Assembly (NCBI GenBank): GCA_913775715.1
Contig: CAJYMC010000007.1
Span: forward strand, 1,674,001 to 1,738,000
DNA length: 64,000 bases
Source of the DNA: an uncultured Exiguobacterium sp.
GTDB lineage: Bacteria; Bacillota; Bacilli; Exiguobacteriales; Exiguobacteriaceae
Reading direction: 5' to 3'
Shown here: positions 37,089-45,790 of the stretch, piece by piece
Numbering within the stretch: the stretch's first letter is position 1
How the letters are laid out: every line of letters begins with the position of its first letter
The notes under the pieces: model-generated
What the model was told of the DNA's origin: nothing
Database searches by the model: none
What the model saw: the letters and a program-made list of their open reading frames with translations, nothing else
Made by a program: the position numbers and the translations under genes

Positions 37089-37337
37089 ATGGGTTTCTTA
37101 TGGGCACTCATCGTTGGTGGTCTCATCGGTTGGATCGCAAGTTTAATTATCGGGAAAGATGTGCCGGGTGGCATCATCGGTAACATTATCGCTGGTTTCA
37201 TCGGTTCGATGATTGGTCAAGCCATCTTTGGTTCAATGGGTCCTGAAATTGGTGGATTCGCAGTCATTCCAGCTATTCTCGGAGCAGTCATCTTGATCTT
37301 TATCGTCTCACTTATTCTCCGGGCAGTACGCAAGTAA
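37089..37337 (+). CDS. GlsB/YeaQ/YmgE-family stress membrane protein (copy 1)
   Basis: 82 residues with three hydrophobic helices and the glycine-rich repeats GGLIGWIASLIIGKD, GGIIGNIIAGFIGSMIG and GGFAVIPAILGAVIL of the transglycosylase-associated family. It is thought to be a small membrane protein of general stress responses; the mechanism is unknown. ATG with GAGGAG at 9 bases. The next gene is a close paralogue 32 bases away. Confidence 0.88.
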   Translation: MGFLWALIVGGLIGWIASLIIGKDVPGGIIGNIIAGFIGSMIGQAIFGSMGPEIGGFAVIPAILGAVILIFIVSLILRAVRK

Positions 37338-37369
37338 TCATATATTCTAATTGAAAAGGAGTGTTTTAA

Positions 37370-37621
37370 ATGGGATTCTTATGGGCATTAATCGTTGGTG
37401 GTATTATTGGTTGGTTAGCAAGCTTGATTTTAGGTAAAGATGTTCCAGGCGGTATCATCGGTAACATCATCGCTGGTTTCGTCGGTGCAATCATCGGTCA
37501 AGCATTATTTGGAGATTGGGGTCCAATGGTTGCCGGATTCGCAATCGTACCTGCTTTACTCGGAGCTATCATTCTTATCCTTATCGTATCGTTCATTCTC
37601 CGTGCGGTGAATAAACGATAA
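37370..37621 (+). CDS. GlsB/YeaQ/YmgE-family stress membrane protein (copy 2)
   Basis: 83 residues, nearly the same sequence as the preceding gene (identical over long stretches of helices 1 and 2, differing mainly in the middle loop and C-terminus), so a tandem duplication. Its SD region (AAAGGAG, then GTTTTAA and ATG) also resembles that of copy 1. Ends at a strong terminator. Confidence 0.88.
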   Translation: MGFLWALIVGGIIGWLASLILGKDVPGGIIGNIIAGFVGAIIGQALFGDWGPMVAGFAIVPALLGAIILILIVSFILRAVNKR

Positions 37622-37623
37622 CC

Positions 37624-37657
37624 AAAAATCCTCGGACGTTTCTGTCCGAGGATTTTT
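37624..37657. terminator. Bidirectional terminator
   Basis: AAAAATCCTCGGAC (37624-37637) and GTCCGAGGATTTTT (37644-37657) with a 6-base loop, between the convergent GlsB-like and TcaA-like genes. Confidence 0.93.
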
Positions 37658-37664
37658 GTATGCG

Positions 37665-38717
37665 TTAGTCTTTTAATTGTAACCACATGCCATCCTCTCG
37701 CTCGACGACCCGCTTTTCCGTCCGTAAATTCAACCATTCGAACACACCTTCGAGAAAACTAGACGGATACTCCCAAACCGTACCAACTTGCTCGCGCTTC
37801 TTTCGTTCTGGTTTTCCAGCGATGGATTCGAGTTCATCCGGTGTCTTATTCAACCGGATTAATAATTCATCAACTTGATTCGATCTATAGGTCACTTCAT
37901 ACCCGTCATACCGCGCTCGGTTCGCAACTGTCGAATCAGGCGTGCCGAACGTATTCTCGAATGCATCACGCGATTTCCCGAGATAACCAGTCATCGTATC
38001 GATACTTTTTCCAGTCCGGGCTTTCACTTCCGTTTCAAGCAATGTTTTAATATCGACTGCATATTCGTTCGATACGGTCGTATTGAACTGATCGGCTATT
38101 TTAAAATCAACTGCTATGTTTGGTTCATCACCAAGCTGTACTGTTTTTGAGTCCCGAACGGTCTGTCCTGATTGATCGGCGCTCACCTGAACATCATATT
38201 CTCCTGGAGAACGCTTGATTTCTAGTGATGTTCCGTCCACCGTTCCAATGACTTCTCCATCTAATGATACTTCTGTTTTGGGTACATCACTTGAAACGAT
38301 CAATCGTTGTGGATTCACATCAAGAGAGTACCGGTCATACCAAAGCCATCCATCCTCTTTTCGTAACGTAAACAGATGCGTCTTTACTTGTTTACCAGAG
38401 TCTTGATCCTGTTTAACTTGTGCGATGACCCGGTCCGTCCGCTCTGCATCAGCCGTCAACCAATTAACGAGTCGCGTCGCCTCACTCATCGGTAATGACT
38501 TACCGTTGATCGTGACTAGCTTTTGGAATCCACGCTGATCCTTTTCCTTTAACAAGGTAGCAAGACGCTCGTCTGTTTTCTCCATTTTCGCCGCTTCTTG
38601 CATGTTACGCCCAAACCAAAAGGCAACGAATAAGAAAAGACCGACGACGATAACGCTACCGACGAGCAGACGCCGTTTTCTTTTTTTTTGTGCCGTCGAG
38701 GCTACTCGTGATGCCAT
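37665..38717 (-). CDS. Membrane-anchored extracytoplasmic protein, TcaA/YvbJ-like
   Basis: 350 residues: a basic cytoplasmic start, one TM helix (about 17-35), then an extracytoplasmic part. The 40-120 region, a KLVTINGKSLPMSEA segment and a DVPKTEVSLDGE PEGA-like beta segment resemble the repeated domains of TcaA/YvbJ proteins, but the zinc-ribbon N-terminus is missing. The C-terminal 100 residues look like a separate globular domain. Function unknown; possibly cell-wall related. ATG 38717. Similarity is by eye only. Confidence 0.6.
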   Translation of the reverse strand: MASRVASTAQKKRKRRLLVGSVIVVGLFLFVAFWFGRNMQEAAKMEKTDERLATLLKEKDQRGFQKLVTINGKSLPMSEATRLVNWLTADAERTDRVIAQVKQDQDSGKQVKTHLFTLRKEDGWLWYDRYSLDVNPQRLIVSSDVPKTEVSLDGEVIGTVDGTSLEIKRSPGEYDVQVSADQSGQTVRDSKTVQLGDEPNIAVDFKIADQFNTTVSNEYAVDIKTLLETEVKARTGKSIDTMTGYLGKSRDAFENTFGTPDSTVANRARYDGYEVTYRSNQVDELLIRLNKTPDELESIAGKPERKKREQVGTVWEYPSSFLEGVFEWLNLRTEKRVVEREDGMWLQLKD

Positions 38718-38846
38718 GCAGTTCGCTCCTTCCCTTCAGTAACTATATGTTTCTAAGTGTATCGGGTTCAATTTGACTGTCAATCGTGCGGAAGTCGGAA
38801 ACTTTCCGTATACTAATATTATCTTACCCAAAGGAGTGAACGTTCC

Positions 38847-39272
38847 ATGCAAAAAGAGTCATGTATCTTCTGTAAAATCGCTCGCAAAGAAGTCCCTGGT
38901 CATATCGTATTCGAGAATGAAAACGTTCTTGCCTTTCTCGACTTGTCACAAGTGACGAAAGGACATACGCTCGTCATTCCAAAACAGCATGCCGATAACA
39001 TGTATGATCTCTCTCCTGAACAGGCACAGAACGTGTTTGCGACGATTCCGCAAATCAGTCGTGCGCTTCAACAAGAGACAGGTGCAGCCGGTATGAACCT
39101 CTTATCAAACACTGGAAAAGTAGCGGGTCAATCAGTCTCGCACTTCCATTTACATCTCATTCCTCGTCACGATAAACAAGACGGATTCGGCGCGAAGTGG
39201 GAAGTCCATAACGACGACTACACGGCAGAAGAATTGGCTGAACTCGCAAATTCAATCGCTTCGCATATCTAA
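38847..39272 (+). CDS. hit: HIT-family nucleotide hydrolase
   Basis: Histidine-triad protein of the HinT branch, hydrolysing AMP or GMP conjugates. 141 residues with Cys6 and Cys9 (likely zinc ligands with His48 and the triad region) and the active-site HFHLH (99-103). ATG after AAAGGAG at 10 bases. First of hit, yhaH, scoC and prsA, as in Bacillus, though spacing suggests separate promoters. Confidence 0.93.
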   Translation: MQKESCIFCKIARKEVPGHIVFENENVLAFLDLSQVTKGHTLVIPKQHADNMYDLSPEQAQNVFATIPQISRALQQETGAAGMNLLSNTGKVAGQSVSHFHLHLIPRHDKQDGFGAKWEVHNDDYTAEELAELANSIASHI

Positions 39273-39386
39273 GTCCGCTCTTTTTCTTCTATTCTTAGAA
39301 AAATATTGCCGAAATAGGTTTCTTTCACTCAATTTTCGGTAAAATAATATGAAACAAATATTTTAATATTAAGAAGGAGGTTCATT

Positions 39387-39728
39387 ATGTCGAAGCGTCC
39401 CGCCCGTAACTGGGTCGCTTTTGGTGCTACGCTAACACTTGTGACTTTTTACGGTCTGAAGGCGCTTCGCCAAGGTACGAAAAGCGACTCTTCGAACGGT
39501 CATCAACGTCGAAATTCTTATTCTACAATCGTAACGAATGTGCAGGATTTGACCCAGGAGGGCAAGAACTTAGTAGAGACAGCAAAAGCGTCTGGTATGC
39601 ACTTCAAGGAAGAAGTCATGCAGAGCGTCTCGGAATACCAAACGGAAGTCCAAGCATCGCTCACGAAGATCCAGTCTCTCGCTGATGAAGCGAAACAGGA
39701 AGCAGACCAGCTTTCTCCACAAAAGTAA
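39387..39728 (+). CDS. yhaH: YhaH/YtxH-like general stress protein
   Basis: 113 residues: a basic N-terminus, one hydrophobic helix (about 9-27), then a long charged helix with heptad-like pattern (about 45-108) as in YtxH-domain proteins, probably a membrane-tethered coiled coil. AAGGAGG 8 bases before the ATG. The location between hit and scoC matches Bacillus yhaH, which guides the name more than sequence does. Confidence 0.7.
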   Translation: MSKRPARNWVAFGATLTLVTFYGLKALRQGTKSDSSNGHQRRNSYSTIVTNVQDLTQEGKNLVETAKASGMHFKEEVMQSVSEYQTEVQASLTKIQSLADEAKQEADQLSPQK

Positions 39729-39811
39729 GATCCGTTGCTTCGATTTGTTTTTGTATAGTTTGCATTTTGCGCGTTTGAGCCATTGTCACCTTTCGAAAGG
39801 ATGAGTCAGAT

Positions 39812-40381
39812 ATGGAACACGAAAAGTTATATCCTGGACAAGAAGCATTATTGTATAGCCATAAAATTGTCCAGTTAAGCAAAGCACTATGGAAAACGGT
39901 AGAAAAAGATTGGCAAAATTGGATCAAACCTTTTGATCTGAACATCAACGAACACCATATCTTGTGGATTTCACACGCGCTAGGTGGTGCCTCGATTTCT
40001 GAAATCGCAAAGTATGGTGTCATGCACGTCTCAACGGCATTCAACTTCTCGAAGAAGCTAGAAGACCGTGGACTGTTGACGTTCTCGAAAAAGGAAACCG
40101 ATAAACGAAATACCTACGTCCAGTTGACACCGGCAGGCGAATCGCTTCTACTCGAGACGATCCAAGCATTCCGTCCCGAAGAAAACGGCGTCTTCCGTGC
40201 ATCACTTCCTCTTCAAGAACTGTACGGGAAGTTTCCGGAATTGACCGATATTTCTGCGATCGTACGTCGTTTGTACGGGGACAGCTTCATGGATATCTTT
40301 GCCGAGACTTCGAAGATGATCACCGAAGAAGCAGATCGCCGTCCACAAGATCCAGTCATGGACTCAATCAAAAAAGCATAA
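39812..40381 (+). CDS. scoC: Transition-state regulator ScoC (Hpr)
   Basis: MarR-family repressor of protease, oligopeptide-transport and other stationary-phase genes. 189 residues with the winged helix (about 55-115: [28 protein letters not shown], then the basic wing DKRNTY) and a C-terminal part that matches Bacillus Hpr. ATG at 39812. Followed by its own terminator; it may repress neighbours such as prsA, but I cannot see a certain site. Confidence 0.93.
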   Translation: MEHEKLYPGQEALLYSHKIVQLSKALWKTVEKDWQNWIKPFDLNINEHHILWISHALGGASISEIAKYGVMHVSTAFNFSKKLEDRGLLTFSKKETDKRNTYVQLTPAGESLLLETIQAFRPEENGVFRASLPLQELYGKFPELTDISAIVRRLYGDSFMDIFAETSKMITEEADRRPQDPVMDSIKKA

Positions 40382-40390
40382 TCTTATCAA

Positions 40391-40425
40391 AAGCGTTTTA
40401 GCCTCCAGCTAGAATGCTTTTTTTT
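40391..40425 (+). terminator. Terminator after scoC
   Basis: AAGCGTTTTAGC (40391-40402) and GCTAGAATGCTT (40408-40419), 5-base loop, two G-U pairs, T run to 40425. Confidence 0.88.
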
Positions 40426-40641
40426 AGGTCTTATCTCCTCATGACAGGGACATTACTACTATGTCTCAAGAGCGTTATTTCCCTCACAATTTCCCATAAA
40501 AATTATCCTCAACCGGCTACTTGGATGTGATAGCATGGAAAAGAGCAAGTATCTCTTGGCGTGACAAGATACAGCTGTCAACCAGACGAGAATATGATAT
40601 GATAAAACGGTTGAAATAAATGGTAAATTAGGGGTGTATGT

Positions 40642-41556
40642 ATGAAAAAGAAATTGTTAGGTGCAGCAGCAGTCGCAAGTGTATTTACATTAGCAGCATG
40701 TGGGTCAAATGACGAAGCCGTCATCAATTACAAAGGTGGCGAAGTGAACAAGGCTGATGTTCAAGAAGAAGCCTATGAAAAAGCAGGTGCTCAAATCGCC
40801 TTCCAGCAAACGATGAACAAATTGCTTGAAAAGAAATACGGCAAGGAAGTCACGGACAAAGAAGTCGAGGCAGAAGTCAAGAAAACAAAAGATCAGTTCC
40901 CGGATAAAGAGCAGTTCAGTACAACTCTGAAATCTGCTGGAATCAAGAATGAAAAAGAATTCGAAAAAGTACTTCGCACACAAATGCTCTTAACAGAAGC
41001 AAAATCTGCGAAATCTAAAGTAACCGATAAAGAGATTCAAGAGCGCTTTGATCAAGAGAAAGTCGAAGTCAAAGCAAGCCATATCCTCGTTGCGAAAGAG
41101 TCAGAAGCAAAAGACATCAAAAAGCAATTGGATGAAGGCGCGGACTTCGCGAAACTCGCTAAATCAAAATCTACTGATACAGGCAGCGGTGCAAAAGGTG
41201 GAGACCTCGGTTACTTCACAAAAGGTAAGATGGTTAAGGAATTCGAAGATTACGCGTTCAAGGATGGCGTTGAAGGTAAAATCTCCGATCCAATCAAAAC
41301 ACAGTTCGGCTACCACATTATTAAAGTAGTCGATCGTAAAGAGAAGAAAAACTTCACGCTCGATAAAGAAAAAGCACGCATTAAAAAAGCACTTGCTGAA
41401 GAAAAAGCAGCACAAGTCAACCCGAACGATATTTACCGTTCACTCATGAAAGAATACGATGTCAAAATCGAAAACAAAGACTTCAAAGATGCTTTCGATC
41501 TAGACAAACAAGAACAACAACAAATGCAACAACAAATGATGCAACAACAGCAGTAA
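40642..41556 (+). CDS. prsA: Foldase lipoprotein PrsA
   Basis: Lipid-anchored peptidyl-prolyl isomerase that folds secreted proteins outside the membrane. The signal peptide ends in a LAAC lipobox (Cys20). The parvulin domain lies at about 133-240 (KASHILVA ... GDLGYFTKGKMVKEFED ... TQFGYHIIKV), flanked by SurA-like helical parts. The last 16 residues are almost all Gln and Met, an unusual tail. A promoter CTGTCA, 17 bp, TATGAT is plausible near 40578-40606 but moderate. Context with cssRS and scoC fits secretion control. Confidence 0.95.
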   Translation: MKKKLLGAAAVASVFTLAACGSNDEAVINYKGGEVNKADVQEEAYEKAGAQIAFQQTMNKLLEKKYGKEVTDKEVEAEVKKTKDQFPDKEQFSTTLKSAGIKNEKEFEKVLRTQMLLTEAKSAKSKVTDKEIQERFDQEKVEVKASHILVAKESEAKDIKKQLDEGADFAKLAKSKSTDTGSGAKGGDLGYFTKGKMVKEFEDYAFKDGVEGKISDPIKTQFGYHIIKVVDRKEKKNFTLDKEKARIKKALAEEKAAQVNPNDIYRSLMKEYDVKIENKDFKDAFDLDKQEQQQMQQQMMQQQQ

Positions 41557-41558
41557 TC

Positions 41559-41589
41559 AAAAAAGGAAGCCGCGAAGGCTTCCTTTTTT
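41559..41589. terminator. Bidirectional terminator
   Basis: AAAAAAGGAAGCC (41559-41571) and GGCTTCCTTTTTT (41577-41589), 5-base loop, between convergent prsA and namA. Confidence 0.93.
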
Positions 41590-41614
41590 GTGTCGTTTTT
41601 CGTAAAGCAAAAGG

Positions 41615-42646
41615 TTAGCGAATCGTCCGGATCGGCGCTCGTTCATATTGTTTCGGTAAGGCGACCGTATCTCCAAGTTCCGCTGCCGCATGATAGACCC
41701 AGTACGGTTGGCGAAGTAGTTCACGTGCGAGCAGGACGATATCTGCTCGACCGTTACGGACGATTTCTTCTGCATGGGCAGCTGTCGTGATCAATCCTAC
41801 CGCTCCCGTGGCAATACCTGTCTCTCGTTTCAACTCTTCCGCATAGCTCACTTGATAGCCCGGATACACTTCCGGTACGGCATTAGCGACGACAGCACCT
41901 GAACTACAGTCGAGTAAATCGATGTTACGTGCAGCTAGTTCTTTCGCGAGCGGAATATAATCCGTTGCCGTCATTCCACCTGTTGCGTGATCCGCTGCTG
42001 AAATCCGGACCCAAATCGACAGCTTCGAGACTTCCTGAATCCCATCAATGATCTCTAGCAACAAGCGCATCCGATTTTCCGTCGATCCGCCGTACTGGTC
42101 TTCTCGAATATTGGATAACGGAGAGAGGAACGTATTCAATAAATAACCATGTGCGCCATGGATTTCAATGAAGTCATACCCTGCTCGTTCCGCTCGTAAT
42201 GCTGCATCTATGAACTGTTGTTTGATTGTCGCGATTTCCTCAAGTGTCAATGCACGTGGATGCGTATACGTATCATCAAAAGGTAAAGCGCTCGGTGCGA
42301 CGGGTGGTTCTGCTGTCGTGCTTTTGCGCCCAGCATGGGCCAGTTGAATGCCTGCTTTTGCACCCGCTGCTTTGACTTGCTCTGCGATCCGTTGTAGTCC
42401 TTCGATGTGTGCATCTGACCAGATTCCAAGGTCACCTGCTGAAATGCGACCGTCTGGCGTGACGGCACTCGCTTCTAAGATGACACCACCGACACCACCC
42501 ATTGCACGGGTTGCATAGTGCGTGACATGCCAATCCGTAACGAGTCCATCTTCTTTTGCACTGTACATACACATCGGCGCCATGATGACCCGATTGCGGA
42601 ATGTCAACGTTCCGAGTTGAACCGTATCAAACAACTTCGTCTTCAT
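41615..42646 (-). CDS. namA: NADPH dehydrogenase, Old Yellow Enzyme family (YqjM/NamA)
   Basis: FMN flavoprotein reducing alpha,beta-unsaturated carbonyls and some nitro compounds with NADPH. 343 residues, TIM barrel, with APMCMYSA near the FMN loop, the substrate-binding pair in EIHGAHGYLLN (His-x-x-His type), and the C-terminal VLLARELLRQPYW motif with the YqjM-type Arg. AAGGGGG before the ATG. It is 12 bases behind yhaM, so the two form an operon. Confidence 0.92.
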   Translation of the reverse strand: MKTKLFDTVQLGTLTFRNRVIMAPMCMYSAKEDGLVTDWHVTHYATRAMGGVGGVILEASAVTPDGRISAGDLGIWSDAHIEGLQRIAEQVKAAGAKAGIQLAHAGRKSTTAEPPVAPSALPFDDTYTHPRALTLEEIATIKQQFIDAALRAERAGYDFIEIHGAHGYLLNTFLSPLSNIREDQYGGSTENRMRLLLEIIDGIQEVSKLSIWVRISAADHATGGMTATDYIPLAKELAARNIDLLDCSSGAVVANAVPEVYPGYQVSYAEELKRETGIATGAVGLITTAAHAEEIVRNGRADIVLLARELLRQPYWVYHAAAELGDTVALPKQYERAPIRTIR

Positions 42647-42658
42647 CTTTTTTCCCCC

Positions 42659-43579
42659 TTATAGCTTCGGACGGTAAAAAGCACGATTATCTAGTGCAAA
42701 TGATCGTTCCGAGAATTGTCCTGGCTCGACATATTCAAGGAGACGATCCATCATCGTCATCCGTGCATCAAGGTTATCGATCAAGAACAAGACTTCCGCT
42801 TCACGCATCTGTGGTGCAACGGCAGATCCCCATTCCGGTCGTCCGTGATGACTTAAGACGAGATGTTGCAAGACAGTCAGTACTTCTGCGTCAATTTGTA
42901 ATTCTGCTCCGACTTTTTCGAGTTCCGCTACCATCATCGTAATATGACCGACGAGTTTACCAGGCAACGTATATTCCGGTGCAACCGGATCGGATAACTC
43001 CTTGATTTTCGCATAATCGTGTAGAATGATGCCACTGATTAGCACGTCACGATTTAAGGTCGGATAGAGTTGAGCGATTTGATCCGCTAGACGCAACATC
43101 GAAAGGACGTGGTACGACAGCCCCGAGTAAAAAGCATGGTGATTTTTGACCGCTGCTGGATGCGTGAAGTAGGCGTCAAATCGTGAAGTAATCAAATGTT
43201 TAACGAGCTTTTTCATATCACTGTTCTGAATCGATTCTACGAACGCGAGTACTTCCGTCTCGATCTGTTCTCGCGGAATCGGTGCGGATTGGACATAGTC
43301 CTCGACATTCGTCTCCTCTAGGACCGTGATTTGTTTGAGTTTTAGTTGTGTCCGCCCTCGATAGTCCATGACTTCTCCGGCAGCATGAACGATTGACTTC
43401 GGCGCATATTTTTCAAGATCACTCGTATCCCACATCTTCGTCTCGATTTCGCCTGTCTTATCCGTCAAGATGAGCGTCAAGTATGGTTTCCCATTTGCTG
43501 CAATTCCTTTGACCGCTTGTTTGATCATCGCTCGTTGATCGAGCGTTTCTCCAACTGCTAATTTACCGATTCCTTTCAT
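42659..43579 (-). CDS. yhaM: 3'-5' exoribonuclease YhaM
   Basis: Removes short 3' tails from RNA and acts on DNA. 306 residues from ATG 43579: an OB-fold (about 10-95: KGIAANGKPYLTLILTDKTG), then an HD domain with LHDYAKIKE and HHGRPEW and a C-terminal FIDN-DA-M-MM segment typical of the family. The SD AAGGAC stands 11 bases upstream of this ATG; the frame extends to 43630 but no SD precedes that ATG. Diverges from the CorA-like gene. Confidence 0.92.
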   Translation of the reverse strand: MKGIGKLAVGETLDQRAMIKQAVKGIAANGKPYLTLILTDKTGEIETKMWDTSDLEKYAPKSIVHAAGEVMDYRGRTQLKLKQITVLEETNVEDYVQSAPIPREQIETEVLAFVESIQNSDMKKLVKHLITSRFDAYFTHPAAVKNHHAFYSGLSYHVLSMLRLADQIAQLYPTLNRDVLISGIILHDYAKIKELSDPVAPEYTLPGKLVGHITMMVAELEKVGAELQIDAEVLTVLQHLVLSHHGRPEWGSAVAPQMREAEVLFLIDNLDARMTMMDRLLEYVEPGQFSERSFALDNRAFYRPKL

Positions 43580-43683
43580 ACTTGAAACACGTCCTTTATC
43601 TGTAAAATAGGTGTCTTTTTTATATTCCATTGACTACACTTAAGGCATATACTATTTCATTCTACTATATGGGAGTCATGAAC

Positions 43684-44589
43684 ATGGAACTGGAACCTCA
43701 ATTTAATTGGTCTCGCTATCTCGATTTAGCTGACTATGAACAAACCTTTCCGACGGCTGCCGTCGATCAATCCGAAATGGACTGGGTGACACAGCTGCGA
43801 TCGAAAGACATGAACTTCACCCGCTCGGAAAAAGGGGTTCTCTATGGCGCTGTCATCACCTGGCAAAATCCTGTCGACAAAAGTGACCGCCGCTCGATTT
43901 GCTTTTATGTAACGAAAGAAAAACTGATCACGATTGGATTGTCGGATTCAATCGTGTCCTTGGTCGCTCCCTATTCTCCCGCGCATCCATTCGCAGCCTT
44001 TTATACGATTCTTGCTTTACAGCTGAACACGTATTTTGCCGGTATCGATCAGTTTGAGACGGAACTATTCTCAAGACAAGATGAACTACGTGGCAGCATC
44101 AATGAAGATTCGCTCGATAGCATCTTCGCGTTACGCGACACGATCGAGAACTGGTCCGATTTAATCGTTCCGTTTCAAGAGCTCGTCATGGCTGGTGAAG
44201 AATCATTTCTCGACGAGGACGCGTATCTCGAGGATCTCTCGTTGAAACTAGCTACGAAACGTGTCCGCCGTCTGTTGATGCTCATTGAACATTATCAAAA
44301 AGACATTGAGGTCCTGCTCGACTTATCGACGACCGTCTCGAACTTCCGTGGAAACGAAATCATGAAGGCATTAACAATCTTTACTGCCGTCGCGACACCA
44401 ACGATGGCTCTCGGTGCGATTTGGGGGATGAACTTTAAAATCATGCCGGAATTAGAATGGAAATACGGTTACGCCCTATCCCTTGGTCTAATTTTTCTCT
44501 CGACCGGTGGCATCTTCTACTGGATGCGCTGGCGTGGATGGTTAGGCGCTCTTGTTCGGATGCCAAAGAACAGTCGACCAAAAAAATAG
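43684..44589 (+). CDS. CorA-family divalent cation transporter
   Basis: 301 residues: a mostly cytoplasmic alpha/beta and helical N-terminal domain, a long stalk helix, and two C-terminal TM helices joined by the GMN selectivity motif (WGMNFKIMPE). This defines the CorA Mg2+/Co2+ channel family, of the shorter YfjQ-like type. ATG at 43684 after GGGAG at 8 bases; earlier in-frame ATGs have poor SD spacing. The exact ion is not determined. Confidence 0.88.
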   Translation: MELEPQFNWSRYLDLADYEQTFPTAAVDQSEMDWVTQLRSKDMNFTRSEKGVLYGAVITWQNPVDKSDRRSICFYVTKEKLITIGLSDSIVSLVAPYSPAHPFAAFYTILALQLNTYFAGIDQFETELFSRQDELRGSINEDSLDSIFALRDTIENWSDLIVPFQELVMAGEESFLDEDAYLEDLSLKLATKRVRRLLMLIEHYQKDIEVLLDLSTTVSNFRGNEIMKALTIFTAVATPTMALGAIWGMNFKIMPELEWKYGYALSLGLIFLSTGGIFYWMRWRGWLGALVRMPKNSRPKK

Positions 44590-44593
44590 ATAT

Positions 44594-44609
44594 CAGAACA
44601 TAAGTTCGT
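44594..44609 (+). promoter_or_regulatory. LexA (SOS) box upstream of dinB
   Basis: GAAC-ATAA-GTTC (44596-44607) is a perfect dyad of the Bacillus LexA/DinR box (GAAC-N4-GTTC). A TATACT -10 element follows at 44610-44615, and dinB starts 45 bases downstream. Confidence 0.82.
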
Positions 44610-44652
44610 TATACTAATTGTATCATATCTACTGAAAGGAGACGCTTGTCCG

Positions 44653-45732
44653 ATGGAACGAAAAATCATTCATATTGATATGGACGCCTTTTACGCTTCC
44701 GTCGAGCAACGCGATCGTCCTCGATTAAAAGGTGTTCCCGTCGTCGTCGGTGGACCGCCTCATGCACGTGGTGTCGTAGCGACCTGTTCCTATGAAGCAC
44801 GGAAATACGGTATCCATAGCGCGATGCCGTCAAGACGTGCCTTCCAGCTCTGCCCCCGTGCGGTCTTCATTCGTCCCCGCTTTGACGTCTACCGAGCTGT
44901 CAGTGCGCAAATCATGGCGCTTTTTCGAGAAGTGACACCGCTCGTCGAGCCTCTCTCGCTTGATGAAGCGTATCTTGACGTCACGGAAAATTATTTCGAT
45001 CAAAAAAGTGCGACCTATATCGCGCAATATGTTCTTCAGCAAATTAAAGAACGGACAGGTCTGACGGCCTCTGCTGGTGTTTCGAACTCTAAGCTCGTCG
45101 CGAAGGTCGCATCCGGATACGAGAAACCGAACGGGATGACGGTAGTTCCTCCAGAGGACGTCCTCAGTTTCTTGTCTCCATTAAAAATTGGAGATTTACA
45201 CGGCGTCGGAAAAGTCACGGAACAAGCGTTACGAAAACAAGGAATTGAAACCGTCGCAGATGTCCAAGCAATGCCGGTCGAACAATTACGAGCATTGCTC
45301 GGACGCGATCGCGGAACGGAACTGCATGCGATGGCACACGGGATCGACGAGCGTCCGGTTCGTCCGGAACGCGAGCGAAAATCGATTGGTTCTGAGACGA
45401 CCTTCGAAGAAGATACGGAGGATATCGATACGATATTCGAGACGTTGATTCGAGAATCAAAATCCGTCATTGCGAGTCTTCAAAAAAAAGAACTCGTTTG
45501 CCGGACGATCACGATCAAGTGGAAGACCGATACATTCCAGTCACGTTCGAAACGGCATACATTTTCAGAAGAAACGGCGGACGAAGAACGTTTACTTGAG
45601 GAAACAACGAAATTGTTCAATGGTATCACCTTCGACGGACCGATCCGCTTGATTGGTATGACGGTCAGTCACCTGACTACTCCTCCCGCTGCGCGACAGT
45701 TGACGTGGCAAGACTTAGACCTGCGCTTGTAA
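44653..45732 (+). CDS. dinB: DNA polymerase IV (DinB)
   Basis: Y-family translesion polymerase. 359 residues: HIDMDAFYASVEQRD at the start (catalytic Asp9, steric-gate Phe13), SLDEAYLDV with Asp104 and Glu105, helix-hairpin-helix segment (about 175-215) and little-finger domain. The normal C-terminal beta-clamp peptide (QLTWQDLDLRL) is present. AAAGGAG lies 11 bases before the ATG. The LexA box predicts DNA-damage induction. Confidence 0.94.
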   Translation: MERKIIHIDMDAFYASVEQRDRPRLKGVPVVVGGPPHARGVVATCSYEARKYGIHSAMPSRRAFQLCPRAVFIRPRFDVYRAVSAQIMALFREVTPLVEPLSLDEAYLDVTENYFDQKSATYIAQYVLQQIKERTGLTASAGVSNSKLVAKVASGYEKPNGMTVVPPEDVLSFLSPLKIGDLHGVGKVTEQALRKQGIETVADVQAMPVEQLRALLGRDRGTELHAMAHGIDERPVRPERERKSIGSETTFEEDTEDIDTIFETLIRESKSVIASLQKKELVCRTITIKWKTDTFQSRSKRHTFSEETADEERLLEETTKLFNGITFDGPIRLIGMTVSHLTTPPAARQLTWQDLDLRL

Positions 45733-45755
45733 AATGAATACCTATTCATTATACT
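45727..45755 (+). promoter_or_regulatory. Promoter with perfect dyad filling its spacer
   Basis: TTGTAA (45727-45732, overlapping the dinB stop), exactly 17 bp, TATACT (45750-45755). The spacer holds AATGAAT-ACCT-ATTCATT (45733-45750), the same arms and spacing as the operator before lcfB. A repressor bound there would block polymerase directly. Confidence 0.7.
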
Positions 45756-45790
45756 AAGTACAAGACCGATCAGACAAGGGAGGAACAAGT

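Noticed and set aside
38796..38808. Palindrome CGGAAACTTTCCG before hit
   Set aside because: Short, and no known operator matches; could be chance.
39303..39347. Inverted repeat after hit as a terminator
   Set aside because: Long loop, one G-U pair and no T run directly after; not convincing as a terminator.
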